Positions 33,835 to 44,727 of a stretch of DNA of 64,000 bases are shown in pieces; positions within the stretch are counted from its first letter, which is position 1; the number at the start of each line of letters is the position of its first letter. A program made the position numbers and the translations under genes. Source of the DNA: Cerrena zonata (lineage: Eukaryota > Basidiomycota > Agaricomycetes > Polyporales > Cerrenaceae); the NCBI GenBank assembly GCA_038087015.1, contig JASBNA010000016.1, forward strand, positions 558,001 to 622,000, in the 5' to 3' direction. A model generated the notes under the pieces. The model was not told the origin of the DNA and ran no database searches. It saw nothing but the letters and a program-made list of their open reading frames with translations.

Positions 33835-34761
33835 ATGTAGATGGAGGTCGGTTGTATCGGGAGGGGAGTTTGCTGATTGGGCAGCATAGTTTGTATTTGT
33901 TTTCAACGTCACCAGTAATCATTAACTTCTTCCCTTCTTATACATGCGGTGTTGGAGGCAGTGGGCAGCGATTGCCATTGAACGATCCTCGAGTTGAGTT
34001 CAAGCGTCCTCGATCGACGCGTCGAGATCGACGTGTGCAGCAGTGCCAATCGACGTTTGAGTATCCGCAATTCGAGGATGTATTTCTATGTTCAGAAATT
34101 TAAGACTAAGCACTACTTTACGGTACCAACAACTGGAGATTGGTACGTCGGCGGTCGCGAATCATGAGTGCGTGGTGTCCTGGGTCTTTCCTGCAGCCGG
34201 GCTAAACATTTTGAATGTTCTATTAATGTTCGATCGCAAAATAATTGAGGAACACGTACCCGACATTTATCCTGTTTGACGCATATTTGATCCATGCTAG
34301 GCGGCATAACAGCATGACTGTCTAAGAGGACATATAGAATGTACAACTACACAAGACTGTTTTTACATATGCACTGGTTGCCGGCATAACATGTTGATAA
34401 TGTATAGAATGTTAGGTCCAGCGACTTTGATCGTACATATTAAATGTCATCTCAGGGTCTGTTCACAAGACATGAGGCAAACACGCAGCATGTCATTTCA
34501 ATGTTCAACCAGCGAACACCGATATGACATTTTTCCGGTTTCCTCCTACAACATTGGTATAACATTAATCAAACACGCATAAAACATGTGTACTATAAGC
34601 TGCGCCAACATCTAGAATAATATCTCACAGGTGAGTTAACCTGTACGGACTTGCAACACGCGCAAAACATCTATATATCATGTTACATGTTTTTTCCATG
34701 TTTTTTCCTTATTTGGTTCGGGAACACCCGCAAAATAGTTTAAATGTTTATTCAATGTTAT

Positions 34762-34802
34762 TTTTCTGCATCCACCGGATGCAGAAAATTATCCCCGCTG
34801 TG
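34762..34802 (-). repeat. Transposon terminus with perfect hairpin (right)
   Basis: Exact inverted copy of 8612-8652, ending CCCCGCTGTG. Since both outer ends are the same (transposase-downstream) end of the parent element, the block is closed by two identical termini rather than by a left and a right end. Confidence 0.8.
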
Positions 34803-34805
34803 CCA
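34803..34805. repeat. Right target-site duplication, CCA
   Basis: CCA directly follows CCCCGCTGTG, the inverted copy of the left terminus, and matches 8609-8611 in direct orientation. Confidence 0.7.
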
Positions 34806-35185
34806 GACATTGGGGCCATACTCGTATTGAGACATGGGGCGACCAACACGATAATCAGCCCATGGTTCTTCTAATAAAGTCAGCTGCTGGCGGTGGTTGG
34901 ATACAAATCTTATCATCTTCACCGACAATGATCAAGGCCGCCACTGCAATATTCAGCCTGGCACCACCTCGATTTGACACTAACGCGGGAACTTCGCCAG
35001 TATTTGGCTTGTGTTTAATTATTTTGCCTTTTGGCCGTGGAGAAGGTCTTTCCGCCACAGTTCCTCCTCTTCTCTCGACACCCTCATATACTCCAAGGTT
35101 CTGCCACCCGAATCGCGCCAGCTCTCTTCCTTCCCACCACCACCCTCCATTTCTTGGCCCTGTCCACCTCTACAACTCTAGTGTC
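34803..35185. other. Promoter region of the methyltransferase, adjacent to the element
   Basis: 383 bp from the right duplication to the methyltransferase ATG. An open frame runs through from 34862, but its leading residues look unlike protein and the first convincing start is MFPQN. The insertion therefore lies within normal promoter distance of this gene. Confidence 0.45.
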
Positions 35186-37234
35186 ATGTTTCCACAAAAC
35201 ATCTTCCGCTCTCCTCGTTCTTCGCTAGACGAAGATGCTCGTCCTCCTGTACCTCCCAAAGATCGGTTTCCCAATCGCTCTCATGTTCGTTCTGCTTCAT
35301 CTTCTTCCCAGGGGTCTACAGGTAGTCCTCCTGGGAGTGTTAGACGCAAGAACTCTATTCGTGCTCCCAAACCTCGACGTGTATTCAATCACTTCCTTGA
35401 TCTTACGCGCCCTGGGTCAACACCCGCGAACTCTCGTGATGTTTACTCTCCGCCGCTCCCTGACTCACCAGTACCGTCTCACACTCCGCCTCTTGCCACT
35501 CCTGACCTGTTGCCCGAATCACCGTCCCAAACGCGTCATGATGTTGATAGGGAGGTAAATGCGGATTCGTTTGATGACCTCAACTATGTTGTATACAAGA
35601 ATGGCATTCCTTACCACCCGTTCGACAAGAAAAAGGTCCCATATATCGTCCCATATACGAAGACCGCATTTGATATGGAGAGGAACTTTATGGACTTGCT
35701 CCTCAAGCTACTTCCCACTGGGTCTCCGACCTTCTATGTTTATGGCTCCTGTCCTCCTGCCAAAGTTCTAGACCTTGGCTGTGGCAAGGGCTTCTGGGCA
35801 GCATACGCTGCCGCACAATGGGGTAAGGAGTCGGAGATTACTGCTTTTGATCTGATTGACCTTGGAGGGACTGTACACGACGAACTATTGAGGCCTGTGG
35901 AGAAGACTGAAAAAACTGAAAAGACTGAAAAGACACCACATCCTATAATCCCCGCGAAGATCAATTGGAGACGCGGAAACTTGTGAGTGACTTCCGGTGT
36001 GGGCCAACTATCTGTACTAACTTGTATCTACTAGTCTTCTGGACACTCTCGAGTTTGAAGACAACTCTTTTGACTTGGTTCGCATGGCTAATCTCGATAT
36101 GGCTATTCCTATTGATGCCTGGGACAAAATTTTCGGAGAGGTCCAACGCGTTCTTAAACCCGGTGGAAGACTGGAACTAATAGGCGACCAGCTCTTTTTC
36201 CCAAACTCATCGGCTTCGTTCCATCGTGAAGAACAGCCCACAGTCGCTAATAAGCGTGATGCTATCTACATGAACGACTACGATCCTCACTCATCTACAT
36301 TTGTGCCTGATCCTGCTGAAGTCGAGTATAACAGTATGGCATCGGATGCTAGTTTGCTGGAGACTCAGTTTACTCAAATGCTCAAGGAGGTCTACAAAGT
36401 CGACGTAAACGCTCATAAGTTCTTACCTGTCATACTGAAGGACAAATTCAAATTGGGGGTTTATGAAGTTAAACTCTACATGCCTTGGTCTCCCGCGCCT
36501 GGCCGATCTACATCGAGGGAGAACAACCCGCCGAGTAACGTTACTAGAAGGCCCTCAACTCCTGGTCTTATCCGAAAAGCTTCCAGGTCAGCCTCGCTAT
36601 CGTATGGTGAACATCCTTTTGGGGCGCCTCCCAAGGCAGCCAGTCTCATGGACAATGATAAAGCTGGTCGATATCAGCCTCCTGGTCTTATCGACAGTTC
36701 GACGTCGACCCTCATTCCTTGCGGAGCTCAAGCGCTGAACTTCTGGGCTTGCCACAATATGCTCCTCCTATTGGCTTGTGGGCCTTACCTGAATGAGTTC
36801 ATCAGGAATACAATGACGGAACTCCGCAGACAAGACTTTGAGAGGAGGCAGGCTGAGGATCCATTCAACGTTGGCCCTGAACCTCTCCCATTCTCTGAAA
36901 GCGTTGTTTCCGATATGATGGTCGATTATGAGCTGTGAGCTGTTTCTTTACCCCCTACTCTTTGGATGAAGTACTGAATCTCTTTTCTTCCAGGTTCAAA
37001 TACAAGCGACTGAATCTACGTAGTGTCGGGTTCGATGATGATGAAGGGCGGCCTCCCCGAAGCCAATTCCTGTACGGGTCACAGACGAGGGGCCCCCGTG
37101 ATGTCCATGTCAGGACGATACGGGTGTATTCGGCCCAAAGGCTTGAGGATTCGACCCAAAAGCCTGAGGATTTGACCCCAAAGGATTCGGGCCAAAAGGA
37201 TTCTACGGGAAGAGAGCGATCAGCTACTATATAG
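35186..37234 (+). CDS. SAM-dependent methyltransferase with disordered flanks
   Basis: Three exons (35186-35982, 36035-36934, 36994-37234) give 645 residues. The first 140 are Ser/Pro-rich. A class I methyltransferase domain follows: VLDLGCGKGFWAAYAA is motif I (SAM binding), ITAFDLIDLG the acidic second strand, NSFDLVRMANLDMAIP motif IV, and VQRVLKPGGRLELIG motif VI. The catalytic domain is split by the first intron. A TEKTEKTEK tract and a Lys/Asp-rich tail with repeated SGQKDST/PEDLTPK units are low-complexity. Fungal proteins of this layout are numerous and mostly of unknown substrate; LaeA-like regulation is possible but not shown. Confidence 0.8.
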
Positions 37235-37659
37235 ACCACTGCTCTTATTTACAAGTATAAACTGATTCTCAACAACTCAAGCCCTTTAATGGCACTGTAC
37301 TCTCCTTTTTCAACAATCCTTATTTCTCCTATTTAACGAACACTCACTCTCCTCTTTATTATAACTTAGTTTTAGTTCCGTGTTATCTATTCTAATCCTG
37401 CCTGACTGTTCTGCTGTGCAGACTTTAGTTGTTGTGGTCCCGCGCCACATAATATTTATGAACGCCACGAATTATCATATACGAAAGTCCCATGATATTG
37501 CGTGAAATGTACTACTAGATCCCATAATACAAATGGAGCATCAGGAAAGAGTAAGATAGCAATGAAAGTAGTTCACGAGGAGTCCGGGTGAGTCAAAGAA
37601 TGCCACCAGCTCGATTGTCCAATTTCAGAAGTGCAGCGAAACGACCCAGTTTAGGAAAC
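37235..37659. other. Intergenic between convergent genes
   Basis: 425 bp between the stop codons of the methyltransferase (+) and the membrane protein (-). AT-rich, no gene or RNA recognised; shared 3' processing region. Confidence 0.4.
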
Positions 37660-38738
37660 CTAGGCCGAGTTGTCACTTGGTCTCTCAACTTCTTCCCAAT
37701 CATCAATAGCCTCTGGAGATGTCGATTCTACTGGCTTCCGTCTCGACAGCCGAATGCGGAGTCGGATGATGAAGTGGACCACGGTGAAGATGATGACTTC
37801 GGCAATAGCGATGCCGAATACATAGGCTGCGACCTTGGCCTGTTGGATGTGTGGGTCCAGGAAATCGTACGCTAAGACACATATGGGGTGTGAATGTGAA
37901 GGGATGAGAAGTGTGACGGGAGTACTTACGATAGAAGCCTTGGGTCGCGCGAGTAATGTAGGCCACTGCGAGGTAACATGCCAGGAAGGCAATGGTAAAG
38001 GGGATATGTATCCAGGGTAACGGTCGAGTATTGGTCAGAAGGATCTCGACCAAGGCCATTCCCGAGTTCATGGCATGGACGGAAATGTTGTTCCAAGCTG
38101 TCACACGAGCGTAACGTTAATGTTAGTTATTGGTCAACTCCGAATGTATGACGGAATACGCACTGTTAAACTTGTCGGAAAATGTGGAGGAAGAAGAGAG
38201 GAGTCCCCAGTAAGCGATTGTAACCACAAAAGCTATGAAAGTCAAATTAGCAGGATTTATTGGTGGATGTCGTCGGGAGACTTACGGAAAGTCGTGATGC
38301 TAGAGTACAGGAGGGTATGCAGGAACTGCAAAGGACGGTACCATTTGCGAAGTGGATATTGACCTCTAGTTGCATAGACTAGGGTCTGCACACCGGAGGC
38401 CCAGTAATACGCAAGCAACCCTATATAGGAGAGATGCGTAAAGAAGGAAAAGTACCTATGATTGGTATGACGTCGACACCAAAACAGACTAGTCAGGGCA
38501 CATAATTAGGTGGGTACGTAAAAAAGACATACGTTTGAGCGTCATCTAGTCTTACAGCTCCCCAAATGATAGCAAAAAGAACGACAAAGAGAGCGTAAAG
38601 CGCGATCGCGAGGCGGAAGGCGGCTAGAAGGAGTGGCGGGAAGACCGGGGAAGTGACGAAGGTACAATCAGGGTCGAACGGAGAGGATACACCCAGGAAA
38701 GCGTAGACACCGCCGCCCTTGAGCTTGCCAGAGGACAT
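37660..38738 (-). CDS. Multi-pass membrane protein, AIG1/FAR-17a-like
   Basis: Starts MSSGKLKGGGVYAFLG at 38738; the first intron follows VRLDDAQT. Hydrophobic spans include LAIALYALFVVLFAIIWGAV, a segment with LLAYYWASGVQTLVYA, PWIHIPFTIAFLACYLAVAY and VAAYVFGIAIAEVIIFTVVHF. The stretch WNNISVHAMNSGMALVEI, with a conserved His before Asn-Ser, fits the integral membrane family that includes AIG1/FAR-17a and rolling-stone-like proteins; animal AIG1 is a lipid hydrolase. A charged tail ends RPSDNSA. About five to six membrane helices are expected. The exact family is a judgement from pattern only. Confidence 0.65.
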
Positions 38739-38946
38739 GGCGGTTGGAAGCAAGAATGCTATAGCTAGCAGGGGGCGAGATCTCGCAAAAATAATATAGC
38801 ATTGTGGCTGGCAATCATTAGGGGCACTATAACCGTCGGAACTCGTTTTGGTCGTGCGTGATCGCTCATTTGGGGACTACACCCGAGCGTGCCTTTTGCC
38901 ATCATCGCGTATCCTTACTTGGTCTCCTTCCACAACGATCAGCATC

Positions 38947-39986
38947 ATGAGCATCATGCACAGCGATGTTGTGGGGCGGAAATATTGGTCAGACGACGGT
39001 ACACTCCTTGTGCACGTCCAGCAGTCCGTTTACAAACTCAAGCCCGATTGCCTCGATCAACTATCTTCACGATTCGCTTCTTTCCCGCGCACACCCGACA
39101 GTCAACACGGCCTCCCTTCGGTGATCATTCCAACCGAACTGGAAATCACCAGTGATGATTTTGAGACACTTTTGGACTATGTCTACCACGGCATGTGCGT
39201 TGCACCCCTACATGCACCTTTTGTGAGCGATCAGAGAGCTTTAGCTAGGCCTTCGATTGCATTTGTCCGATTTTAAATACCCTTAAAGACCTCTGGACTC
39301 TCAAACCTCTTTCGCACAAGCTGTCACTGTTCTCAAGACATCATCGACAACGAAGCTAGACTTTCCATCAATCAATGCTCTTGCACGTCAGAGATTGCTC
39401 GATATTTTCCCCAAACAATTAGACGATTTGGTCCAGTATCCCGATGCACCCGACGAAGCACTCAGCTTAGCTGTGCAATACGATCTTCATCCTGTATGTG
39501 ACCCTTGGCCCTATGCTGAAACGCATGCTCATATGTTGTATACAGATTCAAAAGGCGCTATACTACAGAGTGGCGACACATCTTCACCTCGAAGATGATG
39601 ACGCCCCGGACGAGAATGATACACCACCATCAGAGACTACCATCGCCCGCCTTTCCCCAGACCTGCTCAAAAAGTGTAAGGATCTCTTGGACGACCTCAT
39701 AGGACACTTTACACCTATCCTTTTCACTGTCGCAACTGCTGGCCACATGGTGTGCACGGACGTCTTCGCCGAAGCTTGGATGCCTTTAGTCATCCAGCCA
39801 GCTTTAGAGAATAATGGTTTATGCAAGCCCATAGAAACGTTGCAAACTATTATTGATTTGGATTGGAAAGTGCAAGGGTTATGTGAAGAATGCGTAAAAG
39901 ATAAGAGAGAAGAGTGGAAAGGTGAGCAGCAGGTTGTTTGGAACAAGATGGACGGATGGCTCGGTTTGGGTAACGGAACACAATAG
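38947..39986 (+). CDS. BTB/POZ-domain protein of mushroom type
   Basis: Three exons (38947-39194, 39289-39493, 39546-39986), 297 residues. The N-terminus is a BTB fold: GRKYWSDDGTLLVHVQQSVYKL, SRFASFPRTP, PSVIIPTELEITSDDFETLLDYVY. The exons after it continue the helical part (FAQAVTVLKTSSTTKLDF, LARQRLLDIFP, ALSLAVQYDLHP, ALYYRVATHLHL). The C-terminus has no recognised domain. Many such BTB proteins exist per mushroom genome; a link to Cullin-3 ligases is possible but unproved. Its start is 208 bp from that of the divergent membrane protein. Confidence 0.8.
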
Positions 39987-40712
39987 AAGGAATGCGACAA
40001 GGGTAGGAATAGAATAAAGTCTTGTACAACAGACAAGAAAGGATAGGATACTTCCCATTCCCATGGTAGATGTACATGCCTATCAAACGAAGGAGCTGCG
40101 CATTGACAGAAGCATGCCCTATCTCATGAAGGGTGTGAACTGTCAGTCAAACACCTGTTCATCAGAAATGCTCGAACCAACATTCTAACATGAGAAACCC
40201 ACAAGCCTGCGGTAACTTGCGAGCGATTTTGATATGGCTCTGATCTGGAAGGTCATTACCTAGTACCTATTAGCCTCCGCTTTGGTTTGATCTTGGAAAA
40301 CTCAGTGCACTCCAGGCTAGTCGTACCCATAACTCAATCACCAACCTTCACGTATCTATTTTGATAATATCATTGCAACGGAAATAAAGTGGCACTGACC
40401 GTATACGACTAGGGATAATAGCAGCAATAGCAAAAGAGAAAGAGGACACATACAACAAAGAGAAGAGAAATTCCCGCACCGAGTCAGTGAGAAACACAGA
40501 CAACCCGACTGCCCTAATAACGTCACATACGTGAATGATATGATGAGCACCACAGTCTGAAAAGGGGAAACGAGAGGTATGGATGGGACGGACTGATGAT
40601 CCCCATAACTCCTTCCTCGAGCGGCATCCCTCGTCCGTGTAACGTCGACCTGCTTGACATACTGATCAAGATGTCTGGAATGAATAACCCACGAAACCTT
40701 TTAATTATCTTG
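39987..40712. other. Intergenic, 726 bp between convergent genes
   Basis: Lies between the 3' ends of the BTB gene (+) and the BuGZ homologue (-). Short open frames on both strands show no family pattern. No tRNA-like cloverleaf was noticed. Confidence 0.35.
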
Positions 40713-42155
40713 CTACAAGAAGTCTTCTGCCCGGGCACGTTTCTTGCCCCGTGATTCCTCAGTAAATGATTGAGAACCTGACTGTGCTTGTGCTTGATTG
40801 GTGATATCCTTGGGGAAGTAATACTTGGGATTATTCGCTCGTCTTTCATCCTGTGATATGAAAATGTTAGGATCCAAGCTTAACGTCTCGCTTCGTATTG
40901 CTTACCGCAGAGAAATTAGGATCACTCCACTTCAAATCAGTGGCCTTCTTGAACGGAGGGTTGGTCTGTGCCAGAGCAGGATTAGGCATCTTGAGTTCAA
41001 CAGGAGTAGGAGCCGCGTGAGGTGAAACGCCGCTCGCAAATCCTGGTGGTGGTTGGGATGACGGAAGAGATGTGGGCGGAACTCCAGGTGGTGGAATTCC
41101 CGCGGGACTAGCGGAAGCAGGTGGAGGACTAAAACCAGGTGCACCAGCTGGGACAAAAGCTGGCGGAGGAGGGAAAGGAGGTCGAACACCTGGGGGGAAG
41201 GGTGGTAAAGGCATTCCAGGTGGCGGCGAACCAGCGAAAGGATGCATAGGGTGGAAGCCCGGCGGAGGCATTCTGTGAACAGGGAAAATATTAGACGCAT
41301 AGAAGTGGTAGGTAACACGACACTTACCCCGGAGGAGGCATTCCAGGAGGGAAAGGAGGCATGCCGGGAGGGAAAGCACCTGGCGGAGGCATAGCACCTG
41401 GAATAAACGGAGGTGGCGCACCTGGAATCATCGGAGGGACACCTGGTGGGGGGAAGCCAGGAGGCATTCCTGCAGGAATTGGCGGTGCAGCATAAGCTTG
41501 TGGAGGGGCACCATAGACACCACCAGTACTACCCTCAGTAGCGGGAGCTGCAGCAGCATCTGCCCCGCCCATCAGAGCTCTGTGAGCTGCAAGTTGTGCG
41601 CGTAGCTCATCCTCGGACAGTGCACGATTATCAAGCTTAGGTCGTTTGTTCTGAGGCTGTGTGATGGTCCCAGGATTGAGACCTAACTCGATCTCCTTTC
41701 GACGTTTATAATCAGCAACATCCGGAGCTGGAATTCCTTCCATTCCGAATATCTCAACTTCATAACCATCACGGCCAGGCAAAGCGTTGTCAATGCGAGG
41801 AAGACTAGGGATAACGTCAGCAATGCGACACAGGACATGAAAGACTAAAGACACACTTTTCGGGTTCAAGTTTGTGTACTTGTTGGATGTGGACTGCGAG
41901 ACCACCCGCTGTGTTGAGACGTCGAGGACACATGTTGCACTTGAAGTGTTTTGCTTTCTGATGCTGCATTAACACTGTTGCATACAGCGTTAGTCTTCGC
42001 TAAGTGGTCCAAGCGCATAATGATACACACCCTTCTCATCTTCAAATTCTCGCTCACAGTACCAACACCAGGGTCGGATGATCTATATCATATGATTATT
42101 TTGAGCGATTTGTGCATATATCGGCACGTACCTGTTTGTTCTTCTTTTTGGCCAT
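40713..42155 (-). CDS. BuGZ/ZNF207 homologue, C2H2 zinc finger with Pro-rich tail
   Basis: In animals BuGZ/ZNF207 binds microtubules and the checkpoint protein Bub3. Rebuilt from the ATG at 42155: MAKKKNKQ, then [45 protein letters not shown] and [19 protein letters not shown]. This matches the two tandem fingers and the linker block (NAIPGR...EIYGMEGIP) of the family. A long Pro/Gly/Met-rich tract with [14 protein letters not shown] repeats follows. The last exons read [23 protein letters not shown] and end [12 protein letters not shown]. The first exon encodes eight residues only. A Bub3-binding GLEBS motif was not identified with certainty. Confidence 0.85.
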
Positions 42156-42533
42156 TGTGCTCGCTGTGTTGGACGATGACGGGGGGAGGAAAGAGTATGG
42201 AACAGAGCGCGGGAATGTTGCGGCATCATCCGTCCATACGGCATCGGAGCTCGAAAGTCACGGACAGGCTGCCCGGCCAGGCGTCGATCCCTTTTTGGAG
42301 TTGAAGATGACGATATAAATATATTGCCTGCCTGCTTCAAACTGTTGGGGACATTGAGCAGGTGATAAAGAAGTCATTCATGCAAGGCTCCGGTGCGTAA
42401 TAGCTGCCACTCCTTATAACGCTCCCAGCGACCACGACCCCAAAGGCCCTCCAGAAAGTACTACTAAACATCGCACTGGAACAATTTCATTTCGACACCG
42501 CACGCTTGCCTCAGAGGCCAACTACTTTGCTAT
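42156..42533. promoter_or_regulatory. Divergent promoter region, BuGZ homologue and hydrolase
   Basis: 378 bp between two start codons facing apart. GC-rich near the BuGZ side; no named element could be assigned. Confidence 0.4.
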
Positions 42534-44320
42534 ATGATAGGACGTTCCATTCCAGAATATGTATTCATCCGAATATCAATTACTGGTCTTCGCCTTATTG
42601 CTCCATTGAGCATCGTTTACCTCCTTGCATGCGCGTACACACGAGAATGGATTCTTTCACCTTGGCTTGCGGGCTATGCATTTGTGGAAGCAGCATTCTA
42701 TCTATTGGTGTACTTGCCGAGAAGCAGATTCATGCAGCAGGTACGGCATCTCCATCACATGTCATCCTACGATCAACGCCGAGACATAAGATTATGAATC
42801 CGACTCCGTTCGAGCACCTCTGAGACCAAGACATACTAATATATGTTACTAGGCTGCAGAGCATCCACCACTTCTATCCAAGGAGGAACGTGGGGCCCTC
42901 TTTACGAAGTGCTTCTCCAGTGTTCACGATACAGACCGAGCAACTGGGTGGTTTCCATCTGCACACACCGGCCAAATATTTAAAGAAAACGTTATCGAGT
43001 GGTTACTCTGGGCCTTATTCCATACTGATCGCGATGGCTTCCTGAACGAATGGGAAGAAGAACTTGAGGGTTATGTCAAGATGCTCGAGCATTTAATGGG
43101 TCGTAAACTGGATGAAGGCTGGAACTCAACAGTACGATGCATGAAAGTTAGCCTTGATCCCGTCGTGTCCTTGCATCGACCCTTTATTTGGTATATGGTA
43201 ATATTACGTGCCCTTCTTGTTCCATTCCTATCTAATGAACCCACGTCAAGATCGTTTCCGTCGTAGATACATACACGTCTATCAAACTTCTACGAAACGG
43301 CTTCACGCATTACTTGCAAGACAATTGGGCATCGTACTTCCCACAGCATCTCTTTGCTCATTGGTCCAAGAAGTCGCCAACTCCCCGCCTTTCTTATTGG
43401 TATCGGCCACACCGTTCAACGACCAAACGTCCATTCGTATTCATACATGGTATAGGAGTATGTGCTCTTCTATTCACTGTGAACCTAACTTACGCGATAT
43501 TGCTTAGATTGGGTTATGGCCATACGTACCTTTCTTAGTTGAACTCATCAAGGAGGATCCCGAAGTTGGTATCTTCGCCATTGAAATATACCCGATTAGC
43601 ATGCGTATATCCCCACCTCCTCTAAACCGTTACGCCATGCTAGAGGCCATTCGCACTATTCTCGACTTCCATCAACAGCAGAATTTTGTCCTGTCCGGCC
43701 ACTCATACGGAACCATAATCGCGGCACACATGCTCAAAGATCCAAAACTACAATCTCGGATCGTTGGCACATTATTCGTGGACCCCATACCATTCTTACT
43801 ACACCTTCCTGCTGTAGCATTCAACTTTCTCTATCGTGAACCAAAGACAGCGAACGAATGGCAACTTTGGTACTTCGCAAGTCGAGATGCCGATATTGCC
43901 CGGACCCTGGCTAGACATTTCTTCTGGATCGAGAATATTCTCTGGAACGAGGAGTTGAAAGGTCGCCAGGTAGGCGTCGTGTTGAGCGGTCGTGATCAGA
44001 TTGTGGATTCGGTTGAAGTGTGGAGGTATCTCACTGATACCCGTGAAGGAAAGGGTGATCCCAAATTCCATTGGACGGGCGAAGGGTTGGATGTCTACTA
44101 TTATCCTGAATGTGATCATGCGACAGTATTTGATACCAAGAAGGATAGACGACCTCTTGTGGAGATGGTCAGCAAGTTCGTGCGCAATAATTCGGTGGAG
44201 GATGCGCAAATTGGGAGTGGTTCTGGTTCCGATGGGAACCTATTGGAGAGCACTCCGCTTGTTAGAAACGGGGTGCATAGAGGTTATTCGTCTACATCCA
44301 CATCCGTGGAAAGCAGATAG
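42534..44320 (+). CDS. Membrane-anchored alpha/beta hydrolase
   Basis: Four exons (42534-42740, 42853-43197, 43251-43457, 43508-44320) give 523 residues. Two hydrophobic spans near the start (ITGLRLIAPLSIVYLLACAY and AGYAFVEAAFYLLVYLP) anchor it. The hydrolase domain has the oxyanion loop FIHGIG, the nucleophile elbow LSGHSYG, GTLFVDPIPFLL after it, a candidate acid in VVLSGRDQIVD and a candidate His in PECDHATVFD. The catalytic Ser-Asp-His set is therefore complete. Fungal relatives are annotated as alpha/beta hydrolases without known substrate. A Ser/Gly-rich tail ends TSVESR. Confidence 0.85.
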
Positions 44321-44727
44321 AAGTAGATTTGAGATCTCGGTCTATATGCCATGACTCGCCTTCATATACATTTTATACTTGCATCATGTATTATCGTCGA
44401 CTCAAATACACTGTAATATTTCACGGAAGCAATGTTTTTGAGTATCGTCGTGAAACATCGAACCAAAATACTTTCCATTTCCGACCGCGCTTTGTCAGCC
44501 CGAGGTCAGCCTATGACGCACTCGGCCAATTCATCGCAGCTGATTCAGTCGGGCAAGCTTGCGTGTGTACTTCATTTGTACCAGGCCGTACATATAGCCC
44601 AGCTATGTTCCATCCACCTTTTGTCCTTGGAACATAACCACTACCTACGTCTTAAACACCTCGACACTTGACTAACCTCTATATTTTTACTTTCGTGCTT
44701 TCACTGGTACCAGGTATACTATCAACC
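44321..44727. other. Intergenic between tandem genes
   Basis: 407 bp. Contains open frames (44329-44671) without family pattern. A short upstream exon of the protease gene could lie here, but relatives usually start close to the ATG chosen. Confidence 0.35.

Larger units (their letters stand above)
8612..34802. mobile_element. Giant composite CACTA/EnSpm-like element (macrotransposon candidate)
   Basis: A 26,191-bp block whose two outer ends are the same sequence in inverted orientation (CACAGCGGGGATAA...). Arms of 6.4 and 6.0 kb point outward and each derives from one Tnp2-type transposon. The arms match base for base over 8612-9518 against 33896-34802 and 12359-15031 against 28771-31443, with only a few single-base differences noticed. 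CCA flanks both outer ends. The inner arm ends (15031 and 28771) carry no CACAG terminus, so neither arm is a complete ordinary element. The right arm has a transposase that reads as intact; the left has a truncated one. The interior holds at least six genes. Reading the whole as one mobile unit is inference from termini plus duplication; an inserted single element later duplicated in place is the alternative. Confidence 0.7.
28771..34802 (+). repeat. Right arm, transposon copy B (transposase-bearing)
   Basis: Inverted match of the left arm apart from the central substitution. It begins with GATCGATGTTCC, the point where identity with 15031 stops, and has no CACAG terminus there. It ends CCCCGCTGTG at 34802. 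Transposase transcription runs toward the outer end. The missing inner terminus means it could not be excised alone in the usual way. Confidence 0.85.

Noticed and set aside
8612..34802. Two ordinary, independent transposon insertions in opposite orientation
   Set aside because: Neither arm has a recognisable second terminus at its inner end, and the single CCA pair sits only at the outermost positions.
8612..34802. A Starship-type giant element
   Set aside because: No tyrosine recombinase (DUF3435-like) gene was recognised at either edge. The ends and transposase are of CACTA/Tnp2 type.
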